64,000 bases of DNA. It comes from JBOGOC01 sp050747525. Lineage in GTDB: Bacteria > Acidobacteriota > Polarisedimenticolia > JACPZX01 > DASXTC01. Positions within the stretch are counted from its first letter, which is position 1. Each line of letters begins with the position of its first letter. Shown in pieces: positions 10,134 through 19,490 of the stretch. The stretch is taken from assembly GCA_050747525.1 (NCBI GenBank), contig JBOGOC010000110.1, forward strand, positions 62,001 to 126,000, read 5' to 3'. The position numbers were made by a program, and so were the translations under genes. Under the pieces are notes generated by a model, which saw only the letters and a program-made list of their open reading frames with translations, did no database searches and had not been told where the DNA came from.

Positions 10134-10919
10134 ATGACGCGCACAACAGGACGTCGGTTCATGTTACCCGGGCTGGCCGGAATCGCCATGCTGGCCGCTT
10201 CATCCCAGGCGCTGTTTGCCCAGACCGATCACTTCAAGTGCTATCAGACCCAGGAGCTGTTCGTCGAGCAGGCCAGGGACGCCGAGCTGACGGACGCCTT
10301 CGGGGGCGATCCGGAGGTCCGCATTCACAACGCGGCCTGGTTCTGCAACCCGGTTTCAAAGGCCGTCGGAGAGGAGGCGCCCACCCCCATCACCGAGCCG
10401 GCCAACCATCTGACTCTTTATCCGCTCTCGAACACCAACCCCTCGCCGCTGCATCGCGTCACCATCGACAACCAGTTCGGGACCCGCGAGCTCGTGATCA
10501 CGTCGCCGCGGCTGGTGGCGGTGCCCACCCGCAAGGACGACGAGCCCGACCCGCAGGGGATCAGCCATTTCAAATGCCATCAGGCGAGCGGGCGGCCCGT
10601 CCACGTGAGGGCCACGCTGGCCGACCAGTTCCAGACCGAGTCGGCGAGAATCCTGCAGCCGCGCTATCTTTGCAATCCGGCCACCAAGACGCTGGAGGGA
10701 GTGACCACCGCTCCGGAGCCAGGAGAAGCTTCTCTGACCTGCTACACGATTGCCCCGGGCGGTCCCCCGCCGGTCGACTTCATCGACTTCGACAACCAGA
10801 TCGGCGCCCCGGACACCATGAGGCTCGGTCCGTCCAACTTCTTGTGCGTGCCTACCACCGTGGCCAGCGGGGAAGAGGCGGCGACCGATCGCCGTTACCT
10901 GCGGGACCAGCGGAAATGA
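10134..10919 (+). CDS. Secreted protein with three DHFKCY-type modules
   Basis: ATG 10134 follows GGAGGAGG at 10124-10131. The 261-residue product has a signal peptide (MTRTTGRRF to ALFAQ) and three related modules, starting at DHFKCYQTQ, SHFKCHQAS and SLTCYTIAP, each followed by a D-Q-F or N-Q-I element and a cysteine near LCNP or LCVP. I recall this arrangement as the DUF7450 family, abundant in Acidobacteria and Myxococcota-like genomes and of unknown function. The paired cysteines suggest one disulfide per module outside the cytoplasm. Its stop codon overlaps the start of the VgrG gene (ATGA at 10916-10919), so the two are almost certainly translated together. Confidence 0.8.
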   Translation: MTRTTGRRFMLPGLAGIAMLAASSQALFAQTDHFKCYQTQELFVEQARDAELTDAFGGDPEVRIHNAAWFCNPVSKAVGEEAPTPITEPANHLTLYPLSNTNPSPLHRVTIDNQFGTRELVITSPRLVAVPTRKDDEPDPQGISHFKCHQASGRPVHVRATLADQFQTESARILQPRYLCNPATKTLEGVTTAPEPGEASLTCYTIAPGGPPPVDFIDFDNQIGAPDTMRLGPSNFLCVPTTVASGEEAATDRRYLRDQRK

Positions 10920-12460
10920 GCCGGGCCATGAGACAGATCGCGACTCTCTTCCTCACGGCCGGCATGTTGGCCGGCTCGGCGGCCCGGGCGGAACTCCTGC
11001 CGCTCGTCCTGGAGGACACCGCGACGCGCATCGCGCTGTCGGCGTCACTGCCGCCGGAGGCGGGAGCCCTGGTGCTCGAGGGGTTCCAGGGACACGAGGC
11101 GATGTCATCCCTGTACTCGTTCCAGCTGGACCTGGTGTCCTCCAACGGGACGACCATCGCCATGGACTCCCTCCTGGGAAAGACGATGGGGGTGACCGTC
11201 ACCACCGCGGGCGGCCGGACGCGGCACTTCCAAGGCATCTGCAGCCGGATCACGCAGGGGCAGAGGGACGGGACCATCCGGTATCGCGCGGAGATGGTGC
11301 CCAGTTTGTGGCTGCTGACGCGACGTCAGTCCAGCCGGGTCTTCCAGGACATGTCCGTGCCCGACATCGTCTCGGAAATCCTGGGCCAGGTTCCGGGCCT
11401 CGCGTTCGAGTCGCGTCTCCAGGGGACCTTCCATCCACGCAATTACGTCGTCCAGTACAGGGAGACCGATTTCGACTTCGTGAGCCGTCTCATGGAAGAG
11501 GATGGGATCTTCTACTTCTTCCTGCATGACGAGGGCGGTCACACCATGGTGCTGGGCAACAGCCCGCAGGGGCATCCCGACCTTCCTGGCGTCTTCCCCT
11601 ATCTGGGGGGGCGCCTCCTTCCGGGCCGCCCCGACTCCATCCAGGGCTGGGAGAAGACGCAGGAGATCCGGGCGGGCAAGGTCACGCTCCGGGACCACAC
11701 CTTCGAGCTGCCGTCGAACGACCTGGAGTTCGGTGCGACCATTCAGGACACGGTGGCCGCCGGCGGCGTGACCCATCGCCTGAGCGCCGGCGGCGGCGAC
11801 GCGCTGGAGCTCTACGACTACCCGGGCGGGTACGCGCAACGCTTCGATGGCGTCGACCCCGGTGGCGGCGAGCGCCCCACGGAGATCCAGAAGATCTTCG
11901 ACGACGGCCCGCGCACGGCCGGCATCCGGATGCAGGAGGAAGCGGCGGATGCACTCAGCATCCAGGGACGATCGACCTCGGCCGTCTTCTCGCCCGGGCA
12001 CCGGTTCCAGCTCGCGCGGCACTTCGATGGCGATGGATCGTACGTCCTCACCTCGGTGCAGCACTCGGCGCGGGCAGCGGTCTACCAGAACTCCTTCCAG
12101 TGCATTCCCGCCGGCCTGCCGTTCCGGCCGCGCCGGGCCACCCCGAAGCCGGTCATCCCCGGCCCGCAGACCGCGGTGGTGGTGGGCCCTCCGGGAGAGG
12201 AGATCTTCACCGACAAGTACGGCCGCGTGAAGGTGCAGTTCCACTGGGACCGTCAGGGGCAGAACGACGCTCACAGCTCCTGCTGGATCCGGGTCTCCAC
12301 GCCCCATGCCGGGACCGAGCCGGGGTCCTACCTCGTTCCGGAGGTCGGCGACGAGGTGATCGTCGCTTTCCTGGAAGGCGATCCCGATCAGCCAATCATC
12401 CTTGGCAGTGTCTACAACGCGCACCGGCTGCCTCCTCCACCGGCGCTCATCGGCCCATGA
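10916..12460 (+). CDS. vgrG: Orphan VgrG-like protein with a signal peptide and no C-terminal spike repeats
   Basis: The 514-residue protein is clearly a VgrG: the gp27-like region (LEGFQGHEAMSSLYSFQLDL, VPSLWLLTRR, NYVVQYRETDFDFVSRL, EDGIFYFF) is followed by the gp5 OB-fold (TDKYGRVKVQFHWDRQG, PEVGDEVIVAFLEGDPDQP). Two things are odd. It begins with what looks like a Sec signal peptide (MRQIATLFLTAGMLAGSAARA) although VgrG normally loads onto the sheath from the cytoplasm. It also ends right after the OB-fold (GSVYNAHRLPPPP), without the usual beta-helical extension or an effector domain. No other type VI secretion gene lies in the window. The start is ATG 10916, overlapping the previous stop, or ATG 10928 four codons later. 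Confidence 0.85.
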   Translation: MSRAMRQIATLFLTAGMLAGSAARAELLPLVLEDTATRIALSASLPPEAGALVLEGFQGHEAMSSLYSFQLDLVSSNGTTIAMDSLLGKTMGVTVTTAGGRTRHFQGICSRITQGQRDGTIRYRAEMVPSLWLLTRRQSSRVFQDMSVPDIVSEILGQVPGLAFESRLQGTFHPRNYVVQYRETDFDFVSRLMEEDGIFYFFLHDEGGHTMVLGNSPQGHPDLPGVFPYLGGRLLPGRPDSIQGWEKTQEIRAGKVTLRDHTFELPSNDLEFGATIQDTVAAGGVTHRLSAGGGDALELYDYPGGYAQRFDGVDPGGGERPTEIQKIFDDGPRTAGIRMQEEAADALSIQGRSTSAVFSPGHRFQLARHFDGDGSYVLTSVQHSARAAVYQNSFQCIPAGLPFRPRRATPKPVIPGPQTAVVVGPPGEEIFTDKYGRVKVQFHWDRQGQNDAHSSCWIRVSTPHAGTEPGSYLVPEVGDEVIVAFLEGDPDQPIILGSVYNAHRLPPPPALIGP

Positions 12461-12549
12461 CCCCCGCGGAGCGGCCCTTGACAACAACGGGCTCAACCGG
12501 TAGAAGGGATTCCGTATCGCAGTCAACACATCATGTTGAGGAGGGTGCC

Positions 12550-12765
12550 ATGAAGGGAAGGGTCCTTCTGCGTCTCGTTCTCGCCGCCGTCATCGTCGCT
12601 TCCATGGTCGAGGTCATCGGTACCGTGCCGCCGTTGGAGTCCACGGCCATCCCCGCCGGCCATTCCTGTGTGTCGGACGCCGACTGCAAGGGGACGCAGA
12701 TCTGCTGTCCGATCAGCGGGACCTGCACGACTCCGCGGGGATGCAGAAAAGACCCTCTCAACTGA
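12550..12765 (+). CDS. Small secreted cysteine-rich peptide
   Basis: The 71-residue product follows GAGGAGGG at 12537-12544. A signal peptide covers roughly residues 1-26 (LVLAAVIVASMVEVIGT). The mature part has six cysteines spaced C-x5-C-x5-CC-x5-C-x5-C, in CVSDADCKGTQ, ICCPISGTC and PRGC, a pattern like small disulfide-stabilised domains (whey-acidic or dickkopf type). Three disulfides are expected. It lies 90 bases after the VgrG gene on the same strand and may belong to that unit. Function unknown; it is too short for certainty, but start, signal and cysteine pattern agree. Confidence 0.65.
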   Translation: MKGRVLLRLVLAAVIVASMVEVIGTVPPLESTAIPAGHSCVSDADCKGTQICCPISGTCTTPRGCRKDPLN

Positions 12766-12823
12766 GCGAGGCGGCCGGAATCCCCTGCTTCAGGTCGTAT
12801 GAGTACCGGAGTGGGAGGTCCGC

Positions 12824-14884
12824 ATGAGGGACAAGATCCAGGATGCCGTCGACGACGAGGCCCGCCTGGAGGCGCTGCGTCGGACGTTCCTGCTGGACAC
12901 TCCGCCCGAAGAGGCTTTCGATCGGCTGACGCGCCTGGCGACGACCGTGCTCAGGGTGCCCGTGGCGCTCGTCACGCTGGTGGCCGCCGACCGGCAGTTC
13001 TTCAAGAGCCAGCAGGGGCTGCCTGAGCCGCTGGCCTCCGCGCGGCAGTCCTCCCTGAAGCACTCCTTCTGCAAGCATGCCGTGGGGACGCGCGAGCCGC
13101 TCGTCGTGCCGGACGCCCGGCGCGATCCCACCTTCGAGAGCAACCCGGCCATCACCGAGCAGGGTGTGGTCGCGTACGCGGGGATCCCGCTGATCGACTC
13201 CGAGGGTCATGCTCTCGGCACGTTTTGCGTCGTGGACGCTCAGCCTCACGACTGGACGGCCGAGGAGATCGCGATCCTCCGGGTGCTCGCGGCGGCCGTC
13301 CTGTCCGAGATAGAGCTGCGGCACATGGCCGGGAGATTGCAAGGCCTGGTGGAGTCCCGCACGTCCGCGCTGCGCGCTTCCGAGCAGCGCCAGCGCGTGC
13401 TGCTCGACGTCAACAACGCCATCGTCACGTGCCTCGACAGGGATTCCCTGTTCTCGGCCACCGCGACCGCGCTGGCGAGCGCGATCCCCTACGATCGCGC
13501 CGCTCTGGTCCTGTACGATCCCGTCAGGGACGTCTTCAAGGTGCTGGGCGTGGCCGGTCCGGTGCCGAACCCTCCCGTGATCCCGCTCGGGACCGAGTGG
13601 CCGCGGAACCAGAGCCGGGCCGGCTGGATCCTCGATCATCACGAGCCGATCCTCTCGAAAGATATACGCGATGAACCACCCTTCTTCGAACACCTCTTCT
13701 TGCTCAGGGAAGGGATCCGCGCAGCGGTCTCGGTTCCCCTGATGGCCAAAGGGAGGGTCATAGGAACGCTGAACGTCGGCAGCCGCGTTCCCGGCCGGTA
13801 TGGCGAGGAGGAGGCTTCGCTGCTCACCGCGATCGGCGAGCAGGTGGCGCTTGCCATCGAGAATCTGCTCGCGTACGAGGAAATCGCCGCCCTCAAGGCA
13901 CGCCTGGAGGAGGAGAACATCTACCTGCAGGAGGAGGTCCGGGCGGAGGCCGCGTTCGGCGACGTGGTGGGCGAGTCTCCCGTCATCCGAGGCGTCCTCG
14001 CGAACGTGCGCAAGGTGGCAGGGACCGATTCCACGGTGCTCGTCACCGGCGAGACGGGCACCGGCAAGGAGCTGATCGTCCGCGCCATCCATGCCCTGAG
14101 CCGCCGGAAGGACAAGCTCCTGGTGAAGGTGAATTGCGCCGCCCTCCCGTCCGGCGTGATCGAGAGCGAGCTGTTCGGGCACGAGAAGGGGGCGTTCACG
14201 GGCGCGCTGACGCGGAAGGCCGGACGATTCGAGCTGGCCAACGGGGGCACGCTCTTCCTCGACGAGGTCGGCGACCTCCCGCTCGAGCTACAGGCCAAGC
14301 TCCTGCGCGTGCTGCAGGACGGCGAGTTCGAGCGCGTCGGCGGGATACAGACGCTGAAGGTGGATGTGCGATTGATCGCGGCCACGAACCGCGATCTCGA
14401 GCGGGCCGTGCGCGAGGAACGGTTTCGCGCAGACCTCTACTACCGCCTCAACGTCTTTCCGATCGTGATCCCGCCGTTGAGGAAACGCAAGGAGGATGTG
14501 CCGCGACTGGCCCGACATTTCGCCATGTTCTTCGCGTCGAAGATGGGAAAGAACATCGGCATGCTGGGGCCGGAGGTGCTGGAGCGGCTGTCCGGCTACT
14601 CCTGGCCGGGCAACGTGCGCGAGCTGCAGAACGTGATCGAGCGGGCGGTGATCCTCTCCCCCAAAGGCCGCTTTGAGCTGGGCGACTTCGAGCCGGCACG
14701 ATCCGACGTCCCGCATTCCCAGCCGCAGAACCTCGAAGAGGTGGAACGCCGGCACATCGTCTCGGTGCTCGAACAGACCGGCTGGCGGGTCAGCGGGGAC
14801 CGCGGCGCCGCCATGATTCTGGGCCTCAAGCGAACGACTCTCGAGGCCCGCATGAAGAGGCTCGGCATCCTCCGCCGTTCCTGA
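12824..14884 (+). CDS. Sigma-54-dependent transcriptional activator with two GAF domains
   Basis: The 686-residue protein has a GAF domain at about 25-165 (ending LGTFCVVD), a second at about 205-350, a short coiled coil (IAALKARLEEENIYL), the AAA+ domain and a C-terminal Fis-type helix-turn-helix (VEVERRHIV to EARMKRLGI). The AAA+ domain has Walker A G409-ETGTGKE, the sigma-54 contact loop GAFTGA at 456-461 and a Walker B at TLFLDEVGD. It should open sigma-54 promoters in response to a ligand or redox state sensed by the GAF domains. The first GAF is of the FKSQQGL / FCKHAV type often found in sensors of light, redox or nucleotides, but the ligand is not deducible. No sigma-54 promoter of the TGGCAC-N5-TTGC kind was spotted next to it. 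Confidence 0.93.
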   Translation: MRDKIQDAVDDEARLEALRRTFLLDTPPEEAFDRLTRLATTVLRVPVALVTLVAADRQFFKSQQGLPEPLASARQSSLKHSFCKHAVGTREPLVVPDARRDPTFESNPAITEQGVVAYAGIPLIDSEGHALGTFCVVDAQPHDWTAEEIAILRVLAAAVLSEIELRHMAGRLQGLVESRTSALRASEQRQRVLLDVNNAIVTCLDRDSLFSATATALASAIPYDRAALVLYDPVRDVFKVLGVAGPVPNPPVIPLGTEWPRNQSRAGWILDHHEPILSKDIRDEPPFFEHLFLLREGIRAAVSVPLMAKGRVIGTLNVGSRVPGRYGEEEASLLTAIGEQVALAIENLLAYEEIAALKARLEEENIYLQEEVRAEAAFGDVVGESPVIRGVLANVRKVAGTDSTVLVTGETGTGKELIVRAIHALSRRKDKLLVKVNCAALPSGVIESELFGHEKGAFTGALTRKAGRFELANGGTLFLDEVGDLPLELQAKLLRVLQDGEFERVGGIQTLKVDVRLIAATNRDLERAVREERFRADLYYRLNVFPIVIPPLRKRKEDVPRLARHFAMFFASKMGKNIGMLGPEVLERLSGYSWPGNVRELQNVIERAVILSPKGRFELGDFEPARSDVPHSQPQNLEEVERRHIVSVLEQTGWRVSGDRGAAMILGLKRTTLEARMKRLGILRRS

Positions 14885-15089
14885 ACCCGGTTCACGATAC
14901 TGCCATCCCCTCGGCACTCTCCCAACATATCGGCATGCATCCGGGAAAGACCCTCGGCAGCGCCGCAAGCCTCTCGGCCATCCAAGTCGCTTCGCTTCTG
15001 ACGCTTGCGCTGCACCGCGACGGAGCGATGGAGCGTGGCACGCCGCGTGCGTTGGGGAGTGATGTGCCCGAACAGGCAAGGGGGCCTGC

Positions 15090-15401
15090 ATGGTGATGCG
15101 GATCACGCGCGAGCAAGGGACCCGATCTCAAGCGACGCTGAAGATCGAGGGGACCGTCACCGGGGAGTGGGCTGCCCTGATGGAGCGCGAGTGCCAGAAT
15201 CTTCTTCACTCGTGCGACGCGGTGGGTCTCGATCTCAGAGAGGTCACGTTCGTCGATCGGGCCGGCCTCGAGACTCTCGAGCGGCTCAGCCGGGCGGGGG
15301 TCGAGATCTGCTGCCGCTTCGGGGTCGTCGCCAGCGTGCTCGAGGCGGAAGGGGTCCGCGTCACGCGGGTCTCGAATGGTGTGGACGATGGGCTTCCGTA
15401 G
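15090..15401 (+). CDS. STAS-domain protein lacking the usual phospho-serine
   Basis: The 103-residue product is one STAS domain (beta strand QATLKIEGTVTGEW, then GLDLREVTFVDRAGLETLERL). In anti-sigma-factor antagonists the residue after the conserved Asp is a Ser that is phosphorylated; here it is Arg (FVDRAGL), so switching by phosphorylation is unlikely at that site. It may act as a constitutive binding module. AAGGGGG lies about 8 bases before ATG 15090; ATG 15096 is an alternative. It sits 205 bases after the sigma-54 activator and 43 bases before a secreted protein gene, with no anti-sigma kinase next to it. Confidence 0.75.
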   Translation: MVMRITREQGTRSQATLKIEGTVTGEWAALMERECQNLLHSCDAVGLDLREVTFVDRAGLETLERLSRAGVEICCRFGVVASVLEAEGVRVTRVSNGVDDGLP

Positions 15402-15444
15402 GTGAATCACAAGAACAACGAACGTACTCAACCAGGAGGACGCA

Positions 15445-16203
15445 ATGAAGAGGTCAGTCGTGTTCGCGCTCGCCATGCTGTTCCTGATGTCGCCGACGCT
15501 GGGGTTGGCAGCATCGGTCGTGTTCGAGGCCACGGGGCAGACTCCGGACGAGATCCGGGCCGCGGTGGACGCCTTCCGGACCTTCCTGGGGCCCCTGAAC
15601 CCCAATGTGCTCGGCTCGTTCTCCGATGGCCGCCGGGAGATCAACTGGGATGGCGTGCCTGATGCCTTCTCGGCCCCCAACAACCTCCCGCCCAACTTCT
15701 TCAACGCCAACTCCCCGCGTGGCGCCGTGTTCCTCACCCCGGGGACCGGTTTCCAGGTGAGCGCCGACGATGCGAACCCGACGAACACTTCGATCCTGTT
15801 CGGCAACCTGCACCCGGTCTTCCCGCAGCTCTTCACCGTCTTCAGCCCGCAGCGGCTGTTCGCCGCATTGAACAGCAACATGATGGAAACCTTCTTCTTC
15901 GTGCCCGGCAGCGCCGAGGGCGCGACGGTGGACGGGTTCGGCGCGGTCTTCACCGACGTCAACGCTGACGGGAGCACCACCATCGAGTACCTCGACACCG
16001 CCGGAAAGGTGCTGCTCAGCCGGAGCGTTCCCCCGGGACCCACGAACCGCGGCAGCCTCTCGTTCCTCGGCGTGGCGTTCGATGCCGGAGAACGGGTCTT
16101 CGCGGTGCGCATCCTCAGCGGGAATCGATCTCCGGTGACTCCCGCACGCGACGTCGTCGTGATGGACGACTTCATCTACGGCGAGCCGCAGGCGCTCCCC
16201 TAG
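15445..16203 (+). CDS. Secreted protein of a conserved unknown family (RREINWDGVPD type)
   Basis: The 252-residue product has a signal peptide (1-23, GLAA) and conserved words that I recall from a family widespread in Acidobacteria and Verrucomicrobia: SDGRREINWDGVPD, NLPPNFFN-NSPRG, FLTPGTGFQVS, FGNLHPVFP, FFVPGS, GFGAVFTDV, SFLGVAFDAGER and, at the end, DVVVMDDFIYGEP. These look like one beta-sandwich domain, possibly carbohydrate or calcium binding. The function is not established to my knowledge. AGGAGG is 7 bases upstream of the ATG. A hairpin follows the stop at 16223-16258. Confidence 0.85.
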   Translation: MKRSVVFALAMLFLMSPTLGLAASVVFEATGQTPDEIRAAVDAFRTFLGPLNPNVLGSFSDGRREINWDGVPDAFSAPNNLPPNFFNANSPRGAVFLTPGTGFQVSADDANPTNTSILFGNLHPVFPQLFTVFSPQRLFAALNSNMMETFFFVPGSAEGATVDGFGAVFTDVNADGSTTIEYLDTAGKVLLSRSVPPGPTNRGSLSFLGVAFDAGERVFAVRILSGNRSPVTPARDVVVMDDFIYGEPQALP

Positions 16204-16222
16204 GCCGGGCCGTCAACCGGGG

Positions 16223-16258
16223 CGCCGCCGGCCGTGCAGGCAAAGAAGGCCGGCGGCG
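16223..16258 (+). terminator. GC-rich hairpin after the secreted-protein gene
   Basis: A perfect 11-bp stem (CGCCGCCGGCC at 16223-16233 with GGCCGGCGGCG at 16248-16258) closes a 14-nt loop, 20 bases after the stop codon. No T tract follows, so it would need Rho or act as a pausing or 3'-end stabilising structure. Confidence 0.5.
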
Positions 16259-16280
16259 TATACTCGGTGCGAGGCGCTCC

Positions 16281-19200
16281 GTGATAAAGCTTGCCGGCAC
16301 CGGTATCCTGACGATTCTTGCGACGCTCCTGGCAGCTCCTGCCGTGGGGATGCCGTCACGCGATCCCCATTTCGAGCACATCGGCTCGGAGAGCGGCCCG
16401 CCCTTTTCGGTCGTCACGGCACTTCACCAGGATCGCGTGGGGTTCGTCTGGATCGGATCGCGCGACGGCCTGACCTTCTACGACGGCCACACCTACACCA
16501 CCTTCGAGCACGATCCGTCCGATCCTTCCTCGCTCTCCGACGATGTCATCCGCACCATCCACGAGGACAGCCGCGGCCATGTCTGGATCGGGACCAACTC
16601 CGGGGGCCTCAACCGGCTGGAGCGAGGCTCGGGGAAGTTCCAGCGTTTCCGCCACGATTCGGCCGACCCGCGCTCTCTCAGCCATGACAGTGTCTACGCG
16701 GTCGTCGAGGATCGCGACGGCAAGGTGTGGGTGGGGACCCAGCGCGGGCTCAACAGGCTCGATCCGGTCACCGGCAAGTTCGAGCGGTTCCTGGCGGATC
16801 CGGCGGCCCCCGGAAGCCTCGGCAGCCACTACGTCAGCTCCCTGCTGATCGACAGACAGGGACGCCTGTGGGTGGGGACCGTCGGCGGCGGATTGAACCG
16901 CTTCGATCCTTCCACGAAGACCTTCGAGACCTGGCGACACGATCCTGCCGACCCCCGCTCGCTGGGAGACTCCTCCGTGTTCGCCCTCCTGGAGGACGAG
17001 TCGGGCGGCCTCTGGATCGGGACCAACGCGGGGCTCAGCCGGATGGATGCACCGGGCCGGTTCAGCCGATTCCCCCACGCGGCAAGGAGCCCGTCGGCGC
17101 TCAGCCATCCCATCGTCACCTCCCTGGCGGCCGGGACGTCCGGCCGCATCTGGGCCGGGACGTTCGGTGGCGGGCTCAACGAGCTGGACCCCGCCACGGG
17201 GGCCATCCGCGCCTTTCATCACGACGAAACGCGGCGCGGAACGATCGGAGCGGATCGAGTCCTCAGCCTTCTGGCCGACAGGGCCGGAGCGCTGTGGGTC
17301 GGCACGTGGGGAGGGGGCCTGAGCCGCATCTCCGGCTCGGCCCTGCTTCTGGCCTCCGGGACCAATGAGGTCCCGGAGCCACCCGGGTTGGAGGATCGTG
17401 ACGTCACAGCCATGGCCAAGGGCGACGACGGGACCATCTGGATCGGCATGCGCAACGGGGCGCTGATACGCCGTGGCCCGGGAGCGGGGGCCTACGAGAC
17501 CCACAAGCTGGACGACTCGGTGCTGCGCATCCTCCCCGCTCGCGATGGAGAGCTCTGGGTCGGCACGAGCCACGGGCTGCTGCGCTTCCATCCGGATCCT
17601 TCGAAACGCCTCTGGCTCCGTCACGACCCCGGCGACGCGGCCAGCCTGGGCCCCGGGTTCGTCCCCGCACTTCTGGAGGATGCCGATGGGCATCTGTGGG
17701 TGGGGACCGGAGAAGGGGGCCTGAACGAGCTCGACCGAGAGGGACGTGTGCTGCGGCGCTTCCTCCATGACCCCTCCAATCCGTCCAGCCTGAGCGACGA
17801 CTATGTCACCGCGCTTCACCTGGATCGGGACGGGATCCTGTGGGTCGGCACGCGATCGGGAGGAATCAACACCCTGAACCGGGCCACGGGCCGCGCGGTG
17901 CGGCATGTGGCCGACCCAGCGGACCCGCACACCATCAGCCACCATAATGTCACCGCCATCCTCGAGGACCGCCGGGGCCGCCTCTGGGTGGCCACGGGAG
18001 GAGGAGGGCTCAACCGCGCCGATCGATCCGGATCAGCCGGAGAGCCCGTCCGCTTCACCCGCTTCACGACGGCGGATGGACTGGTGGACAACAACGTCAT
18101 GTCCGTTCTCGAGGACGACGACGGCAGCCTGTGGGTCAGCACCAAGCGCGGGCTGGCGCGATTCGCCCCCGAAAGCACGACGTTCACGAACTACTTCGTG
18201 GCCGACGGGCTCCCTACCGCCGAGTTCGAGTTCGGCGCCGCCGTGAGGACGCAACGCGGCCTGCTTTTCGGCTCCGTCGACTGGGTGGTGGCCGTGCCTG
18301 CGGGCATGCCCCTTCCCCAGCCCGTCCCCTCCCCGACCGTGGTCACCTCGGTGAGGGTTCGATCCGACGAACTGCGCGGCGAGCGTCCTTCCTGGTCGCT
18401 TGAGCAGATGGAGATCCCGTGGGGCACGTGGTTCTCCATCGAGGTGGCCGTGATGGACTTCAACACACCTCACAGCCATGCGCACGCCTATCGCCTGGGT
18501 CAGGGCCCGGGAGAGGACGGCTGGATCGATCTCGGCCCGCGCCGCACGATCACCTTCACCGACCTCGGCCCGGGGCGCTACGAGTTCGTCGCCCGCGGTC
18601 GCAACTGCCAGGGGGTGTGGACCAGCACGAGCACCCCGCTGCATATCCGCGTGGTCCCTCCGTTCTGGATGACTACCTGGTTCCGCGCGCTTTCGGTGGG
18701 GTTCCTTGCGGCCGTGGTCATCGTGACTCACCGCATGCGTCTGTCCGCCCTGGAGCGCCGGAATAGAGAGCTGGTGCTCCTGCATGAGCAGCGGGAGAGG
18801 GCCAACCGCGAGCTGGGCCTCGCCTACGAGCGGCTGCAGACCCTCGCCGGGCGCCTGGAGGCCGCCAAGGAGGACGAGCGGAAGAAGATCGCCCGGGAGC
18901 TGCACGACGACCTGGGCCCGGCGCTCACGGCGGTGGTCATCAACCTGCAGCTTCTCGGCCGGGAGCAGGATCGGGTACGCTTTGCCAGGCGTCTGGAGGA
19001 CTCCATCGATCTGGTCGACCGCATGGTGCAGCAGATCCGTGACCTGTCCCTGGCCCTTCGCCCGCCCTTGATGGACGAGATGGGGCTCGGCGGCGCGCTG
19101 AGGGGGTACCTCGAGACGCAGGCGGAGCGCACCGGCCTCGACATCGAGGTGCGCGGCGACGCCGCCACGGACGGGCTCCCCCCCCAGGCAGAGATCACGG

Positions 19201-19490
19201 CCTTCCGCGTGGCGCAGGAGGCGGTCACCAACGCCATCCGGCATGCCGAGGCCCGCCGGATTGTCGTGACCCTCGACAGCGGAGTCGGCGGGCTGGAGAT
19301 CACGGTGGAGGACGACGGCAAGGGCTTCGATGCCCGGAGCACGCTCGAGGGGCCCGCCACGGTGAAGAACCTGGGCCTTCTGGGCATGCAGGAAAGAGCG
19401 CGGATGATCGGCGGCGAGCTCGGCATCGAGTCGAGCCCGGGGCGCGGAACCAGGGTGAGGATCCGGATCCCCGTGGAGGCGGTGGCATGA
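16281..19490 (+). CDS. Two-component sensor kinase with periplasmic propeller (Reg_prop/Y_Y_Y type)
   Basis: GTG 16281 starts a 1069-residue protein: signal peptide (1-24), about thirteen beta-propeller repeats with the signature DRDG-LWVGTRSGGLN (about 40-690), a Y_Y_Y-type beta-sandwich (about 700-790), one membrane helix (about 800-818), a coiled coil, and a HisKA_3 histidine kinase domain. The phosphorylated histidine should be H875 in ARELHDDLG. The ATPase part has EAVTNAIRHAEA (N box) and LLGMQERA. It is therefore a NarX/DesK-type kinase sensing an extracellular ligand, often a polysaccharide or its fragments in this class. It overlaps its response regulator by ATGA at 19487-19490, so the pair is translationally coupled. 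Confidence 0.95.
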   Translation: MIKLAGTGILTILATLLAAPAVGMPSRDPHFEHIGSESGPPFSVVTALHQDRVGFVWIGSRDGLTFYDGHTYTTFEHDPSDPSSLSDDVIRTIHEDSRGHVWIGTNSGGLNRLERGSGKFQRFRHDSADPRSLSHDSVYAVVEDRDGKVWVGTQRGLNRLDPVTGKFERFLADPAAPGSLGSHYVSSLLIDRQGRLWVGTVGGGLNRFDPSTKTFETWRHDPADPRSLGDSSVFALLEDESGGLWIGTNAGLSRMDAPGRFSRFPHAARSPSALSHPIVTSLAAGTSGRIWAGTFGGGLNELDPATGAIRAFHHDETRRGTIGADRVLSLLADRAGALWVGTWGGGLSRISGSALLLASGTNEVPEPPGLEDRDVTAMAKGDDGTIWIGMRNGALIRRGPGAGAYETHKLDDSVLRILPARDGELWVGTSHGLLRFHPDPSKRLWLRHDPGDAASLGPGFVPALLEDADGHLWVGTGEGGLNELDREGRVLRRFLHDPSNPSSLSDDYVTALHLDRDGILWVGTRSGGINTLNRATGRAVRHVADPADPHTISHHNVTAILEDRRGRLWVATGGGGLNRADRSGSAGEPVRFTRFTTADGLVDNNVMSVLEDDDGSLWVSTKRGLARFAPESTTFTNYFVADGLPTAEFEFGAAVRTQRGLLFGSVDWVVAVPAGMPLPQPVPSPTVVTSVRVRSDELRGERPSWSLEQMEIPWGTWFSIEVAVMDFNTPHSHAHAYRLGQGPGEDGWIDLGPRRTITFTDLGPGRYEFVARGRNCQGVWTSTSTPLHIRVVPPFWMTTWFRALSVGFLAAVVIVTHRMRLSALERRNRELVLLHEQRERANRELGLAYERLQTLAGRLEAAKEDERKKIARELHDDLGPALTAVVINLQLLGREQDRVRFARRLEDSIDLVDRMVQQIRDLSLALRPPLMDEMGLGGALRGYLETQAERTGLDIEVRGDAATDGLPPQAEITAFRVAQEAVTNAIRHAEARRIVVTLDSGVGGLEITVEDDGKGFDARSTLEGPATVKNLGLLGMQERARMIGGELGIESSPGRGTRVRIRIPVEAVA

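Noticed and set aside
10916..12460. A type VI secretion cluster
   Set aside because: Only one VgrG is present; no sheath, baseplate, Hcp or ClpV gene is in the window.
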